Shown: piece by piece, positions 1 through 7,222 of the stretch
Numbering within the stretch: position 1 is the first letter of the stretch
Layout: each line of letters opens with the position of its first letter
Assembly: GCA_021785155.1 (NCBI GenBank)
Contig: JAJYGE010000538.1
Location: forward strand, 1-7,223
From: Planctomycetota bacterium
Lineage (GTDB): Bacteria; Planctomycetota; Phycisphaerae; WQYP01
DNA: 7,223 bases
Direction of reading: 5' to 3'
Translations under genes and position numbers: made by a program
The notes under the pieces: model-generated
Databases searched by the model: none
The model's input: the letters and a program-made list of their open reading frames with translations, nothing else
What the model was told of the DNA's origin: nothing

Positions 1-1
1 T

Positions 2-601
2 GGACGATTTATGGCGGCTAAAAAGGTAGCCATGGCATTAACAGCGCTGGTTCGACAGCGTTTTCCGCAAGATACCGTGGATATCGTTGGATTTTACAGC
101 ACGGCCACGGTTGTTCCCGAACAGCGGCTGCCGCTGTTGATGCCGAAGCCGGTATCCACGCATCAGTATGAAATTGAAGTGCATATTCCACTGTCGCAGG
201 CGGATAAAACGCACCAACACTTTACAAATCTGCAATTGGGCATGCAGATGGGAAGACGAATTCTAAATTCCCGCCCGGCCGAGCAAAAACAGATGTTCAT
301 TATCACCGATGGGCAGCCCACCGCACATGTTGATGGGGATACGCTGCATTTGTTGTATCCACCAGGGCGGGAAACGGCGGTGGCGACATTGCGCGAGGCC
401 CTGACATGCTGCCGCGCGGGCATACGTGTAGCGAGCTTCGCGCTGGTTGAGGACTACTGGGATATGGAATGGGTGGAGTTTATTGATCAACTCACGCGAT
501 TATGCCGGGGGGTGGCTTTTTACTGCACCGGTGACAACCTGGCGGGTTGCGTGATGGAGAGTTATTTAAGCGGAAAGAAAAGCAAGACATTTATTGCGTG
601 A
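2..601 (+). CDS. VWA domain protein, C-terminal part (5' end outside window)
   Basis: This is the later part of a von Willebrand factor A domain. The reading frame is open to the left edge, where G-R-F precedes the first ATG at 11, so that ATG is probably internal. The DxSxS half of the metal-binding (MIDAS) site would lie just off the window. Numbering from the ATG at 11, the remaining parts are visible: HFTNLQLG carries the MIDAS threonine (T72), and MFIITDGQPTAH carries the MIDAS aspartate (D100). A LYPPGRET stretch and a GIRVASFAL strand follow, and the protein ends in a basic tail (GKKSKTFIA). Family members of this type often sit beside MoxR-like AAA ATPase genes; any such partner would be upstream, outside the window. 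The role is unknown, though metal-dependent protein binding is expected. It converges with the peptidase gene on the other strand, with 15 nt between the stops. Confidence 0.87.
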   Translation, partial: GRFMAAKKVAMALTALVRQRFPQDTVDIVGFYSTATVVPEQRLPLLMPKPVSTHQYEIEVHIPLSQADKTHQHFTNLQLGMQMGRRILNSRPAEQKQMFIITDGQPTAHVDGDTLHLLYPPGRETAVATLREALTCCRAGIRVASFALVEDYWDMEWVEFIDQLTRLCRGVAFYCTGDNLAGCVMESYLSGKKSKTFIA

Positions 602-616
602 AGTTGCGAACGTCGC

Positions 617-1198
617 TTATCCGGGCCAGGTTTGAAATTGTTCCAAAACCGGCGGCAAAACTTTGAGGCCCCGTTTTTTAGCCAGGCGAACATAATGGTA
701 CATACTGCGGCGATAATGCCGCTCCACGCGACGGTCCACAGGAATGGCGCGTTTGCGCATCTGCTCGAAGGCCCATTGCCAGACATGATATTCTTCCAGA
801 CAGCGCGGCCGGAATTTTTTGAAACCAACCGCATGATGACCGACCTCGTGCATGAAAATACAGACGCTCACCGGAGACCGCGGACGCGGGGCCGAGATCA
901 TGCGGCGGACATCGCCATTGTTGTAATGCAATTCGTACGCCACGCCACTCATGCTCGAACGCCATTTACGAATTGAAATGCCATAATGTGCTTTCATTTC
1001 CGCCACTAATTGGTCGTAAAAGCGATGATGTTCACGAAATGGCACCTCCGAGAGCAGGGTGTAAGTTGCCATTTTCCCGCGGTCTGCGGATTTTCGACGC
1101 ACGGACGGATCAGCAATGCGCGGAGGCTTGGCTTCCGAAATTGGATCTTTAATCGGATCTTTTAGAAACGTGAATAGATCAAGTTGCCTCTCGGCCAT
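617..1198 (-). CDS. putative zinc metallopeptidase (HExxH motif), family not recognised
   Basis: The key feature is H-E-V-G-H-H (residues 117-122 counted from the start chosen here), a classic HExxH zinc site. A glutamate pair in CLEEYHVWQWA lies about 14 residues further on and could supply the third ligand, as in gluzincin-type and ImmA-like enzymes. There is no signal peptide or membrane segment. The C-terminal third is strongly basic (for example VDRRVERHYRRS), which may mean nucleic-acid or ribosome contact; that is inference. Two starts are possible. I prefer the ATG at 1198 (193 residues, beginning MAERQLDLF) because AGGA lies 7 nt upstream. The alternative ATG at 1327 gives 236 residues and a 4-nt ATGA overlap with the upstream gene, but has no ribosome-binding site, and its extra 43 codons have G or C at only 15 third positions. 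The substrate is unknown. It is the last gene of the minus-strand run. The motif is clear; an active protease is likely but not certain. Confidence 0.8.
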   Translation of the reverse strand: MAERQLDLFTFLKDPIKDPISEAKPPRIADPSVRRKSADRGKMATYTLLSEVPFREHHRFYDQLVAEMKAHYGISIRKWRSSMSGVAYELHYNNGDVRRMISAPRPRSPVSVCIFMHEVGHHAVGFKKFRPRCLEEYHVWQWAFEQMRKRAIPVDRRVERHYRRSMYHYVRLAKKRGLKVLPPVLEQFQTWPG

Positions 1199-1205
1199 TG
1201 TTTTA

Positions 1206-1209
1206 TCCT
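1206..1209 (-). promoter_or_regulatory. Shine-Dalgarno site supporting the peptidase start at 1198
   Basis: On the minus strand AGGA is followed by a 7-nt A-rich spacer (TAAAACA) and then ATG. This is the best ribosome-binding site near the 5' end of the gene and is the main reason to prefer the 193-residue product. A TAAAAT box on the same strand (1238-1233) could be a -10 element, but I see no good -35 partner. Confidence 0.55.
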
Positions 1210-1323
1210 GTTTAGAACGCGCCACCGGATGTATTTTATCGACCAATCCGAATCGATTTCTTAAATGTTTCCAAGCGCAATACTGTCGAAAGACAAATAA
1301 TCGAACCAGTCGCCAGACAGTAC

Positions 1324-3234
1324 TCATGGTGTCGCGAACATAAATGCACTTTGAGGATGCTCCGCGAGCGCCGATAAGAGCGACGAAAAGGCGATGGGAT
1401 ATTGTTGAATCAGCGGGGCAAGACCGGCCAGGCCGCGCGCTACGAGGGCGGCATAAGCGGTATCGGGCGTTGCAATATCGGTTTTCAACATCAAGCTCAT
1501 GGCCATGGCGGCGGCGGATGGAACGGCGTTGTCACTGCCACTGGGAACGCGGACAAAAAGTTGCTCGTGGCGGTCGCTGGAGATGTAAAATCTACCGGTC
1601 AACGGCTGATAAAAATGATCGGAAATATTTTGTGCGGCTTGCCGGGCCACTTGCACCCATGCGTTGGCATTCTGGGGCGCAAATTGTTTTGCCGCGACCG
1701 CAAGATTCCACGCGCCCAAGCCGAAACAGGCCTCATCCTCGAGAAATGCCGGAATATCAGCCTGCCCCAGACGGCTGACGTGCAAGAGCTGGCCTGCGGC
1801 ATTGCGATGAACAGCAAGAATTGCGGAGGCCGCCCGATCGGCCACCTGGTAATAGCGCGGTTCACTCATCAGCGTGGCCGCCTGCGCTAAAGCCTGAATC
1901 ATCAGGCCATTCCAGTCGGCGAGAATTTTATCATCGCAATGCGGCCTAATCCGCGCCGACCGAATGGCCAGCAAATGGGCTTTTATATCCCGCAAACGCC
2001 GCTGCACCAACTCAGGTATCGTGCCAAACCGCGCCGCGAGTTGGGAAACATCTGCCCTGACGCGGGCGATATTATGGCCTTCCCAATTTCCTTCCGGTGA
2101 AAAGTCCCAGTATTCGCAAGCCAATTGTCGATCAGATTGATCTGGAATTGCGGTTAAAATCTCCTGCCAATCCCAAATATAAAATTTTCCCTCTTCGCCT
2201 TGGCTGTCCGCATCGAGACTGCTGAAAAACAGGCCATCCGGCGCGGTCATGTCACGGAGCCAGAAATCCAGGGTTTCTCTGGCGATATGCGTGTAATCGG
2301 GGCGGTTGAGCAGCGCGCCTGCCCGGGTGTAAATAAGGGCAAGTTGAGCGTTGTCATAGAGCATTTTTTCAAAATGCGGAACCAGCCATTGTTCATCGGT
2401 GCTGTAACGTGCAAACCCACCGGCGAGTTGATCGTAAATACCGCCCGCTGCCATTTGATCCAGCGTAAGCGTAAGCCAGGAACGAATTTGTGCGGCTGAA
2501 TCACTGGAGAGAATTGTTGCTGGTGGCATCGATCCTGCCGCCTGCTGTTCCAGCAGGACAATCCATAAAAGCAGTGTCTGGTGCGGCGGAAATTTTGGGG
2601 CACCGCGGAAGCCGCCCCAGGTTAAATCCATGCGTTTGTCGCATTCTTCCAGCGCGGCGGCACGCCATCCCGGAAAATCAATGGCCATATCCGTATTGCC
2701 GGTCCTATTGAGATGCTCGGTGATGCTTTGAGCAATATGGTTGGCCTGCTGGAGCACTTGATCGCGTTTATTGTGCCAGGCCGCGCTGATGGCGGAAAGT
2801 ACCGAGGGAAAGCCGGGGCGACCATATTGATCTTCGGGCGGAAAATATGTTCCGGCGTAAAAGGCTTTGAGATCGGGCGTAAGCCAAACGCTCATTGGCC
2901 AGCCACCGGAACCGGTGGTTATTTGGGTGGCAAGCATATAGAGTTCATCAAGATCGGGGCGTTCTTCCCGATCGACCTTGATATTAACAAAATGGGCGTT
3001 CATGTACTGGGCTATTTGTGAATTTTCAAAGACTTCCCGCTCCATGACGTGGCACCAGTGGCAGGCAGAGTAGCCGATGGAAAGAAATATCGGCACGCCG
3101 CGGGTGCGGGATAATTCCAATGCCTCGCTGCACCATGGGTACCAATCCACAGGATTGTACGCATGCTGCAGTAAATACGGACTGCGGGAATCAATGAGAC
3201 GGTTGGGGCGGCGGGTGGATGCGGTATCGCTCAT
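1324..3234 (-). CDS. DUF255 / YyaL / SPATA20-type thioredoxin-fold protein
   Basis: This is a complete member, 636 residues, of the bacterial YyaL / animal SPATA20 family (usually somewhat longer, near 680-700). An N-terminal thioredoxin-like domain (about 10-175) opens with NRLIDSRSPYLLQHAYNPVDWYPW and carries C58-H-W-C61 in SACHWCHVM, then KVDREERPD (86-94), GGWPM (110-114) and GTYFPP. The rest is an alpha/alpha-barrel domain resembling N-acylglucosamine 2-epimerases and six-hairpin glycosidases. Its conserved signatures are APKFPP (212), DQLAGGFARYSTD (268-280), VPHFEKMLYDNAQ (285-297), DADSQGEEGK (341) and DDKILADWNGLMI (434-446). The biochemical activity of the family is not established; a cytoplasmic thiol or sugar-linked role is possible. 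No signal peptide is seen. The start has no Shine-Dalgarno and lies 9 nt after rpmH, so translation may be coupled. The stop overlaps the alternative peptidase start by 4 nt. Confidence 0.95.
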   Translation of the reverse strand: MSDTASTRRPNRLIDSRSPYLLQHAYNPVDWYPWCSEALELSRTRGVPIFLSIGYSACHWCHVMEREVFENSQIAQYMNAHFVNIKVDREERPDLDELYMLATQITTGSGGWPMSVWLTPDLKAFYAGTYFPPEDQYGRPGFPSVLSAISAAWHNKRDQVLQQANHIAQSITEHLNRTGNTDMAIDFPGWRAAALEECDKRMDLTWGGFRGAPKFPPHQTLLLWIVLLEQQAAGSMPPATILSSDSAAQIRSWLTLTLDQMAAGGIYDQLAGGFARYSTDEQWLVPHFEKMLYDNAQLALIYTRAGALLNRPDYTHIARETLDFWLRDMTAPDGLFFSSLDADSQGEEGKFYIWDWQEILTAIPDQSDRQLACEYWDFSPEGNWEGHNIARVRADVSQLAARFGTIPELVQRRLRDIKAHLLAIRSARIRPHCDDKILADWNGLMIQALAQAATLMSEPRYYQVADRAASAILAVHRNAAGQLLHVSRLGQADIPAFLEDEACFGLGAWNLAVAAKQFAPQNANAWVQVARQAAQNISDHFYQPLTGRFYISSDRHEQLFVRVPSGSDNAVPSAAAMAMSLMLKTDIATPDTAYAALVARGLAGLAPLIQQYPIAFSSLLSALAEHPQSAFMFATP

Positions 3235-3243
3235 AGAGCAATA

Positions 3244-3378
3244 TCATACCACGTTGACGCTGCGGCCGATGCGGCGTTTGCGGTTCATCAACTGCCGGCC
3301 CTTTTTGGTTTTCATCCTGGCGCGAAAGCCAATTTTACGAACGCGCTTACGATTGCTGACTTTATGCGGATAATGCAC
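3244..3378 (-). CDS. rpmH: large-subunit ribosomal protein bL34
   Basis: This small gene codes for 44 residues: MHYPHKVSNRKRVRK, then IGFRARMKTKKGRQLM, then NRKRRIGRSVNVV. The GFRARMxTKxGR core followed by a very basic NRKRR tail is the bL34 signature. bL34 binds 23S rRNA in the large ribosomal subunit and is normally about 44-46 residues long. The start is GTG; an in-frame TGA lies two codons upstream, so no longer form exists, and GGAG sits 7 nt before the GTG. The N-terminus differs from the usual MKRT(F/Y)QP type, which I associate with planctomycetes (from memory). It lies 31 nt after the propeller gene and 9 nt before the YyaL-like gene, in frame with the latter. The usual partner rnpA is not next to it, and no dnaA or yidC is in the window. 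Confidence 0.94.
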   Translation of the reverse strand: MHYPHKVSNRKRVRKIGFRARMKTKKGRQLMNRKRRIGRSVNVV

Positions 3379-3385
3379 GACTCAA

Positions 3386-3389
3386 CTCC
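3386..3389 (-). promoter_or_regulatory. Shine-Dalgarno site that fixes the rpmH GTG start
   Basis: The minus strand reads GGAG, a 7-nt spacer (TTGAGTC), then GTG. With an in-frame stop (the TGA inside this spacer) just upstream, it leaves GTG at 3378 as the only reasonable start. Confidence 0.8.
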
Positions 3390-3409
3390 AAAGTATCAAA
3401 ATTGCCGCA

Positions 3410-5626
3410 TCAATGCACTGTTACGAGCACGGATGCGTAGGCCTCGTTCCCGGCGGCATCAACAGCTTTTACCACAATTCGATGCGGTCCGCTGGTCAGC
3501 ACACCTGTTCTACCGCGGAAAGCTTCCAGCGGAGAGTCAAAGATAGTAGCAGAAGCTGCCGCCGGACGCCAGTTCTTTGAAGAATCTATCTGAATGCTCA
3601 CCGCCGTGATTGGTGAAAGTTTATCAGACGCCACGCCGGTGACTACGATGTGTCCATCGGCGGTCTGGTGCCATTTCAGACCGGCAATCGCGGGAGCGGT
3701 GTTATCCACCAAGATGCGGCTGGATTCTCTAGCTACGCTTTGCGTGGTGGCCGGAGTATTGTCCGGAGCATCAGAAGCAATAACCTTTACTCGATAATAG
3801 CCATCCGGAATACCGGTGAGGTGCCAGAGATAATGATGCGCGGAAATATCTTTGGCAATGCGAATCCAGACAGGAATTCCTTTCTGCTGGTATTGCACCG
3901 TGTATTGCAGGGTATCACCATCAGGATCATTGGCCTTCCATTTTACCAGCACGGCGTGCACCGGTTTGCTCTGGTATTTGGTTTGCACGCTGCTAAGCAC
4001 CGGCGGAACGTTGATCTGCTGGTAGCTGATGCGCGTGGAACGGATTACCGGGGATGCCCCCTTGCCACCGCGTTTGAGAACCAGGCGGAATTGCAGAAAT
4101 CGTGCCGGAGGGCTGGAAATTTTTCGGTAACTGTTGGCCGGCATCAACGATGACCAGCGGCTCCAGAATCTTGCGGAGGTCTTCACATCCCGCACGTTGC
4201 CACTGCGGGTTTGAATATCAACTGCCGCGCCTGCGGGCACTTTGGCGTCAATATGCGCAGCACCCCAATTGGCAGGAAGTTTGGCGTCCAGCACTTTGCT
4301 GACATAATTTCCGGTAAGTTGGGTCTTGGATGTGAGCTGGTAGATTTGCCCCTGATTAGCCGTACCGATCAGCAAGCGATTATTGCGTGTTTCCGCGAGA
4401 CTAAGCAGGTCTGATTGCTTAAGGCGCTCCAGCAAGGTTTCAGTTTGCGTGAAGGGATCATAGGACAGCAGCCGCCCGTGACCACCAAGTCCAAGAATCA
4501 GGTGGTGCTTGGCATACAGCATGGACAGCACCATATCTGGCACCTTGAGCAACACACGAACGCGCCCGCTGGAGCTGATCTGATAAACCACATTGCTTTT
4601 TACGGCAGGTGCGGTAGAGGCGGAATCATCGCTGTCCGCGGAAGGAAACGGACCGGGTATGCGCGTCGGTTCAGCGGCAGGCTTTGCGGGGGCCGCGTCA
4701 CCATGCGCTTTTTTACCAGGTTTTCCCTTTTTTCCGGGCATCTGAATGCCGGCCCCAACCGCTACAGGACGACCATTCGGGTGCAGAACCGGAGTAAAGA
4801 CTCCGCCATCAAGCTTCGCCCGATGCGGTGACGCAGTTGCGGCGAAAATATCCCCATCACCATCCACCGCCAAGGCGGAAATTTCCGCATGGTTGGCGGA
4901 CATTAAAACATAGGATTTGCCGGTTTTCGGATTTATCCGAATCACGAGCCCCGGCCCATCGGTGCCGGCCAAAATCGAACCATCCTGAGCGATGGCCATG
5001 CTGGTGACATTATGCATCCCGGTTTTCAGCAACATCTTTGCTTTTCCAGCGGGGCTGATGCTCCACACCTCGCCGTTGGGGCCGGTTGCAAGAATCATTG
5101 AGCCATCTGAAAGCGGCAAAATAGACCAGATATATTTGACGGCGGAATTTTGAAATATTGTTCTCGCGGCGACTTTTCCGCCGGCACCGATGGTTAATTC
5201 CACGAGTTCGGCTTTGCTGCCGCACGCGGCCACGAGAAGCTTTCCATTTTTCTCAAACGCCAGCGACAAAATCTGATCCGACGTTTTGGGTGGCGTATAC
5301 GCCACGACCGGTTTGCCGTTGACGATTCGGTACACTTTACCCCTGGGGCTTGTGCCGAACCAGATTTCTCCATGGGAAGATACGGCAATGGCATTGATAA
5401 AATCAAAACCGGTCTTTGGCAGCAATGTTTTCAAGTGCCTGCTTAACGCCAGATCGCCGTAGTTATTAACGACAACCCCGTGAAAGTGACCAGAGGCGTA
5501 TGCCGCCTCATCGGTAAATTTCCAGCTTTGTGGATGCACCGCAAAGGCGCTGGGCGATCCGGCCAACAGGCCCAGCAGGACAGGGAGCAGAAGTTTTTTT
5601 AATCCAAGCTTGGCGTTACGAAACAT
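3410..5626 (-). CDS. secreted beta-propeller protein with C-terminal Fn3/Ig-like domains
   Basis: This complete 738-residue protein is probably exported. The N-terminus has a basic start (MFRNAKLGLKK), a leucine-rich core and a likely signal peptidase site after SPSAFA (about residue 29). Residues about 60-430 hold repeated blade-like units of the NHL / SMP-30 / PQQ-propeller style, each a strand pair such as GEIWFGTSPRGKVYRI, GSMILATGPNGEVWSI, GSILAGTDGPGLVIRI and NRLLIGTANQGQIYQL. A Lys/Pro/Ala-rich low-complexity stretch (about 296-343) interrupts the propeller. Residues about 445-535 form a beta-rich module with ARFLQFRLVLKR. A fibronectin-III-like domain follows (about 540-640, with DPDGDTLQYTVQY and GIPDGYYRVKVIASD), then a final Ig-like domain (about 642-738, with HRIVVKAVDAAGNEA). 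No catalytic motif is recognised. A binding, scaffold or sensing role outside the cytoplasm is inferred. The start has GGAG 5 nt upstream. It follows the S55 gene by 90 nt on the same strand. Confidence 0.85.
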   Translation of the reverse strand: MFRNAKLGLKKLLLPVLLGLLAGSPSAFAVHPQSWKFTDEAAYASGHFHGVVVNNYGDLALSRHLKTLLPKTGFDFINAIAVSSHGEIWFGTSPRGKVYRIVNGKPVVAYTPPKTSDQILSLAFEKNGKLLVAACGSKAELVELTIGAGGKVAARTIFQNSAVKYIWSILPLSDGSMILATGPNGEVWSISPAGKAKMLLKTGMHNVTSMAIAQDGSILAGTDGPGLVIRINPKTGKSYVLMSANHAEISALAVDGDGDIFAATASPHRAKLDGGVFTPVLHPNGRPVAVGAGIQMPGKKGKPGKKAHGDAAPAKPAAEPTRIPGPFPSADSDDSASTAPAVKSNVVYQISSSGRVRVLLKVPDMVLSMLYAKHHLILGLGGHGRLLSYDPFTQTETLLERLKQSDLLSLAETRNNRLLIGTANQGQIYQLTSKTQLTGNYVSKVLDAKLPANWGAAHIDAKVPAGAAVDIQTRSGNVRDVKTSARFWSRWSSLMPANSYRKISSPPARFLQFRLVLKRGGKGASPVIRSTRISYQQINVPPVLSSVQTKYQSKPVHAVLVKWKANDPDGDTLQYTVQYQQKGIPVWIRIAKDISAHHYLWHLTGIPDGYYRVKVIASDAPDNTPATTQSVARESSRILVDNTAPAIAGLKWHQTADGHIVVTGVASDKLSPITAVSIQIDSSKNWRPAAASATIFDSPLEAFRGRTGVLTSGPHRIVVKAVDAAGNEAYASVLVTVH

Positions 5627-5631
5627 GAAAT

Positions 5632-5635
5632 CTCC
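5632..5635 (-). promoter_or_regulatory. Shine-Dalgarno site of the propeller gene
   Basis: GGAG with a 5-nt spacer (ATTTC) precedes the ATG at 5626 on the minus strand. It supports the start that gives a clean signal peptide. Confidence 0.65.
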
Positions 5636-5716
5636 AGTTACTTGCCAGACATCTTCAACTGACTTTGCCCGCAGCGCACCGTTGCCGCGATGGCCAGCGA
5701 TTGCGCAATTCCGTGA

Positions 5717-7222
5717 TTATCCCGGTGGTGGCCCCATTGGCCCCGGCAGCCCCGGAAATCCGGGTGCCGGTGTAAGTTTTACAAAACGCCGATCAGCGTG
5801 GCGGCTTACTTTGATTGTAAACTGTTGCCCCCCCTGCTCGACAATTGCGCCGGCTGGGACAACTTCCCGCACTGAATTAAACAGCGGATACAAATTGGCC
5901 GGCGGATTCTCCGCCATGATCGCGACACGGCTTAACGGCAGATTGGGCATGGCGAGCTGTTGCTGATCCACACCGTGCATATTCAGCACCAGGCGGGCGT
6001 ATATGTCATTATCCCGATAAGCCGTGAGATGTTTAATATCGGCGATTAAATCATCAATACTTCCGGGCGAAAAACGCTGCGGAAAATAAGTCATTTCCTG
6101 TTGAATAACGGAATTGGAAGACCCTACAACCAAATTGTAATTCCCATCCGGGGTGTTGGCGGGAACCGGTATGTGAAGATAGACATAATGTTCCGGCCTG
6201 CGGAACGGCTTGACTGTCACGCGTACACGAATCACGCCGCCGGGTGGCACGGTCATCCGCCTCACAACTGCCGAGGTGATGACCGCAGCGCGACTCGCCG
6301 GTCTGGCGGAAATATGCAAATTCACACCCTTGAGTTTCAAATCTTTGAATGGATTATTCATCAGTAAAGCCGCGGGCATCAATACATTATTGGGATCAAA
6401 AAAGCCGGTGGTGTAATAATCGTTCACCGGCAGATCGGCCCCGGCGAAATGAATATGTCCGGTGATATGCACGGTGTAATTACCGGTTTTCGCCACCACT
6501 TTTCGTTTGGCGGTCATCGTGCCAACCAGAGCGGCACCCAACGACTGCATACTGGTGCGCGGATCGAGAAACAAATTATAGTGAAAGGTCTTTTGCCATG
6601 ATGGATTGTGATATTCAATGGTCATTGTGACCGGCGCGAACGGGGCCGACATGCCAAGTTGGCCCACAATCCCCGTCGCCTGATCCATGATCAGGCGTCC
6701 CTGCCGGGTAAAGCTTGTACCAAGTTTAAAGGATGCTTCTACATCCGGGAGAATGGTGTAAATGTAGGCACCGGCGATGGGCAATGTGGATCGACCTTGC
6801 GCGAAGAAGCGGTGGCCAAAGGCATAGACATGTCCATTTACCACATCCGTTACGGTGCCAATGGCGGACATGTCCATGTCGCCATTGAGCAGGGGCACCG
6901 CGATGGCGGCACCGGGACGCAAATCCATTGCTGCGGCGGGCGTCATGGCCAAGCCCCCTAACTGCCCTTTGCCACCGTTGCCCGCAGCACCCGCCGCCAG
7001 CGGAACCATGCCGGTGCCCCCAAAGGCGCTTCGCAAATAACGTACGACACTGCCCGATCCACCGCCAACCATCAGAGGTGAAGATAGAGGTTGCAATTTA
7101 ATGGCGGCTTGTGTCGCCAATCGCAACATCGAACGTTTTTTAACAGTCCTGCTGCCATAAAGATGTTGAACGATTGCCGACCAACCGAGGAGTTCGTGCG
7201 TCTCGGGGACTGTTCCATCCAC
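5717..7222 (-). CDS. SpoIVB-like (peptidase S55) domain protein, C-terminal part (5' end outside window)
   Basis: The frame runs open off the right edge; the first codon seen is GTG (VDGTVP), which is probably internal. Numbering the visible 501 residues: PLSSPLMVGG (45-54) is followed by a Gly/Ala-rich linker (about 66-95). Then comes an S55-like core: LRPGAAIAVPLLNGDMDMSAIGT (101-123), AFGHRFFAQG (134-143, with the conserved GH), SFKLGTS (164-170) and QGRLIMDQATGIVGQLG (174-190). Beta-rich sequence follows, and the C-terminus is a collagen-like tail, GFPGLPGPMGPPPG. SpoIVB peptidases use a serine in a GMSGSP motif; none is seen in the visible part. In related non-sporulating proteins I recall that motif lying before this core, so it may be off the window. 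The protein may be an envelope protease or a non-catalytic relative. It heads the visible part of the operon that includes the propeller gene. Confidence 0.78.
   Translation of the reverse strand: MDGTVPETHELLGWSAIVQHLYGSRTVKKRSMLRLATQAAIKLQPLSSPLMVGGGSGSVVRYLRSAFGGTGMVPLAAGAAGNGGKGQLGGLAMTPAAAMDLRPGAAIAVPLLNGDMDMSAIGTVTDVVNGHVYAFGHRFFAQGRSTLPIAGAYIYTILPDVEASFKLGTSFTRQGRLIMDQATGIVGQLGMSAPFAPVTMTIEYHNPSWQKTFHYNLFLDPRTSMQSLGAALVGTMTAKRKVVAKTGNYTVHITGHIHFAGADLPVNDYYTTGFFDPNNVLMPAALLMNNPFKDLKLKGVNLHISARPASRAAVITSAVVRRMTVPPGGVIRVRVTVKPFRRPEHYVYLHIPVPANTPDGNYNLVVGSSNSVIQQEMTYFPQRFSPGSIDDLIADIKHLTAYRDNDIYARLVLNMHGVDQQQLAMPNLPLSRVAIMAENPPANLYPLFNSVREVVPAGAIVEQGGQQFTIKVSRHADRRFVKLTPAPGFPGLPGPMGPPPG

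Noticed and set aside
606..616. Small inverted repeat (GCGA-ACG-TCGC) between the convergent stop codons
   Set aside because: The stem is only 4 bp and no T-run follows on either strand, so it is not a credible terminator.
1344..1890. Long plus-strand open frames of 144 and 162 codons opposite the YyaL-like gene
   Set aside because: They lie wholly antisense to a strongly conserved coding sequence, overlap each other in different frames, and show no recognisable domain. They are shadows.
3364..3546. Plus-strand open frame with an arginine-rich peptide (RARMRRPRSRRHQQ)
   Set aside because: The basic composition looks ribosomal at first sight, but it is the antisense of the propeller gene's 3' end and the rpmH start. 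The true ribosomal gene is on the minus strand.
5627..5716. The 90-nt gap between the S55-like and propeller genes as a possible promoter, terminator or small RNA
   Set aside because: It contains a TTGCGCAA palindrome and GC-rich sequence, but I found no stable stem with a T-run and no good promoter boxes. Only the ribosome-binding site is supported.
6639..6659. GQLGMSAP in the S55-like protein, which resembles the catalytic GMSGSP motif of SpoIVB peptidases
   Set aside because: Its position right after the GIVG segment corresponds to a non-catalytic, variable stretch in the family as I recall it, and the SGSP part is missing. I treat it as chance similarity.
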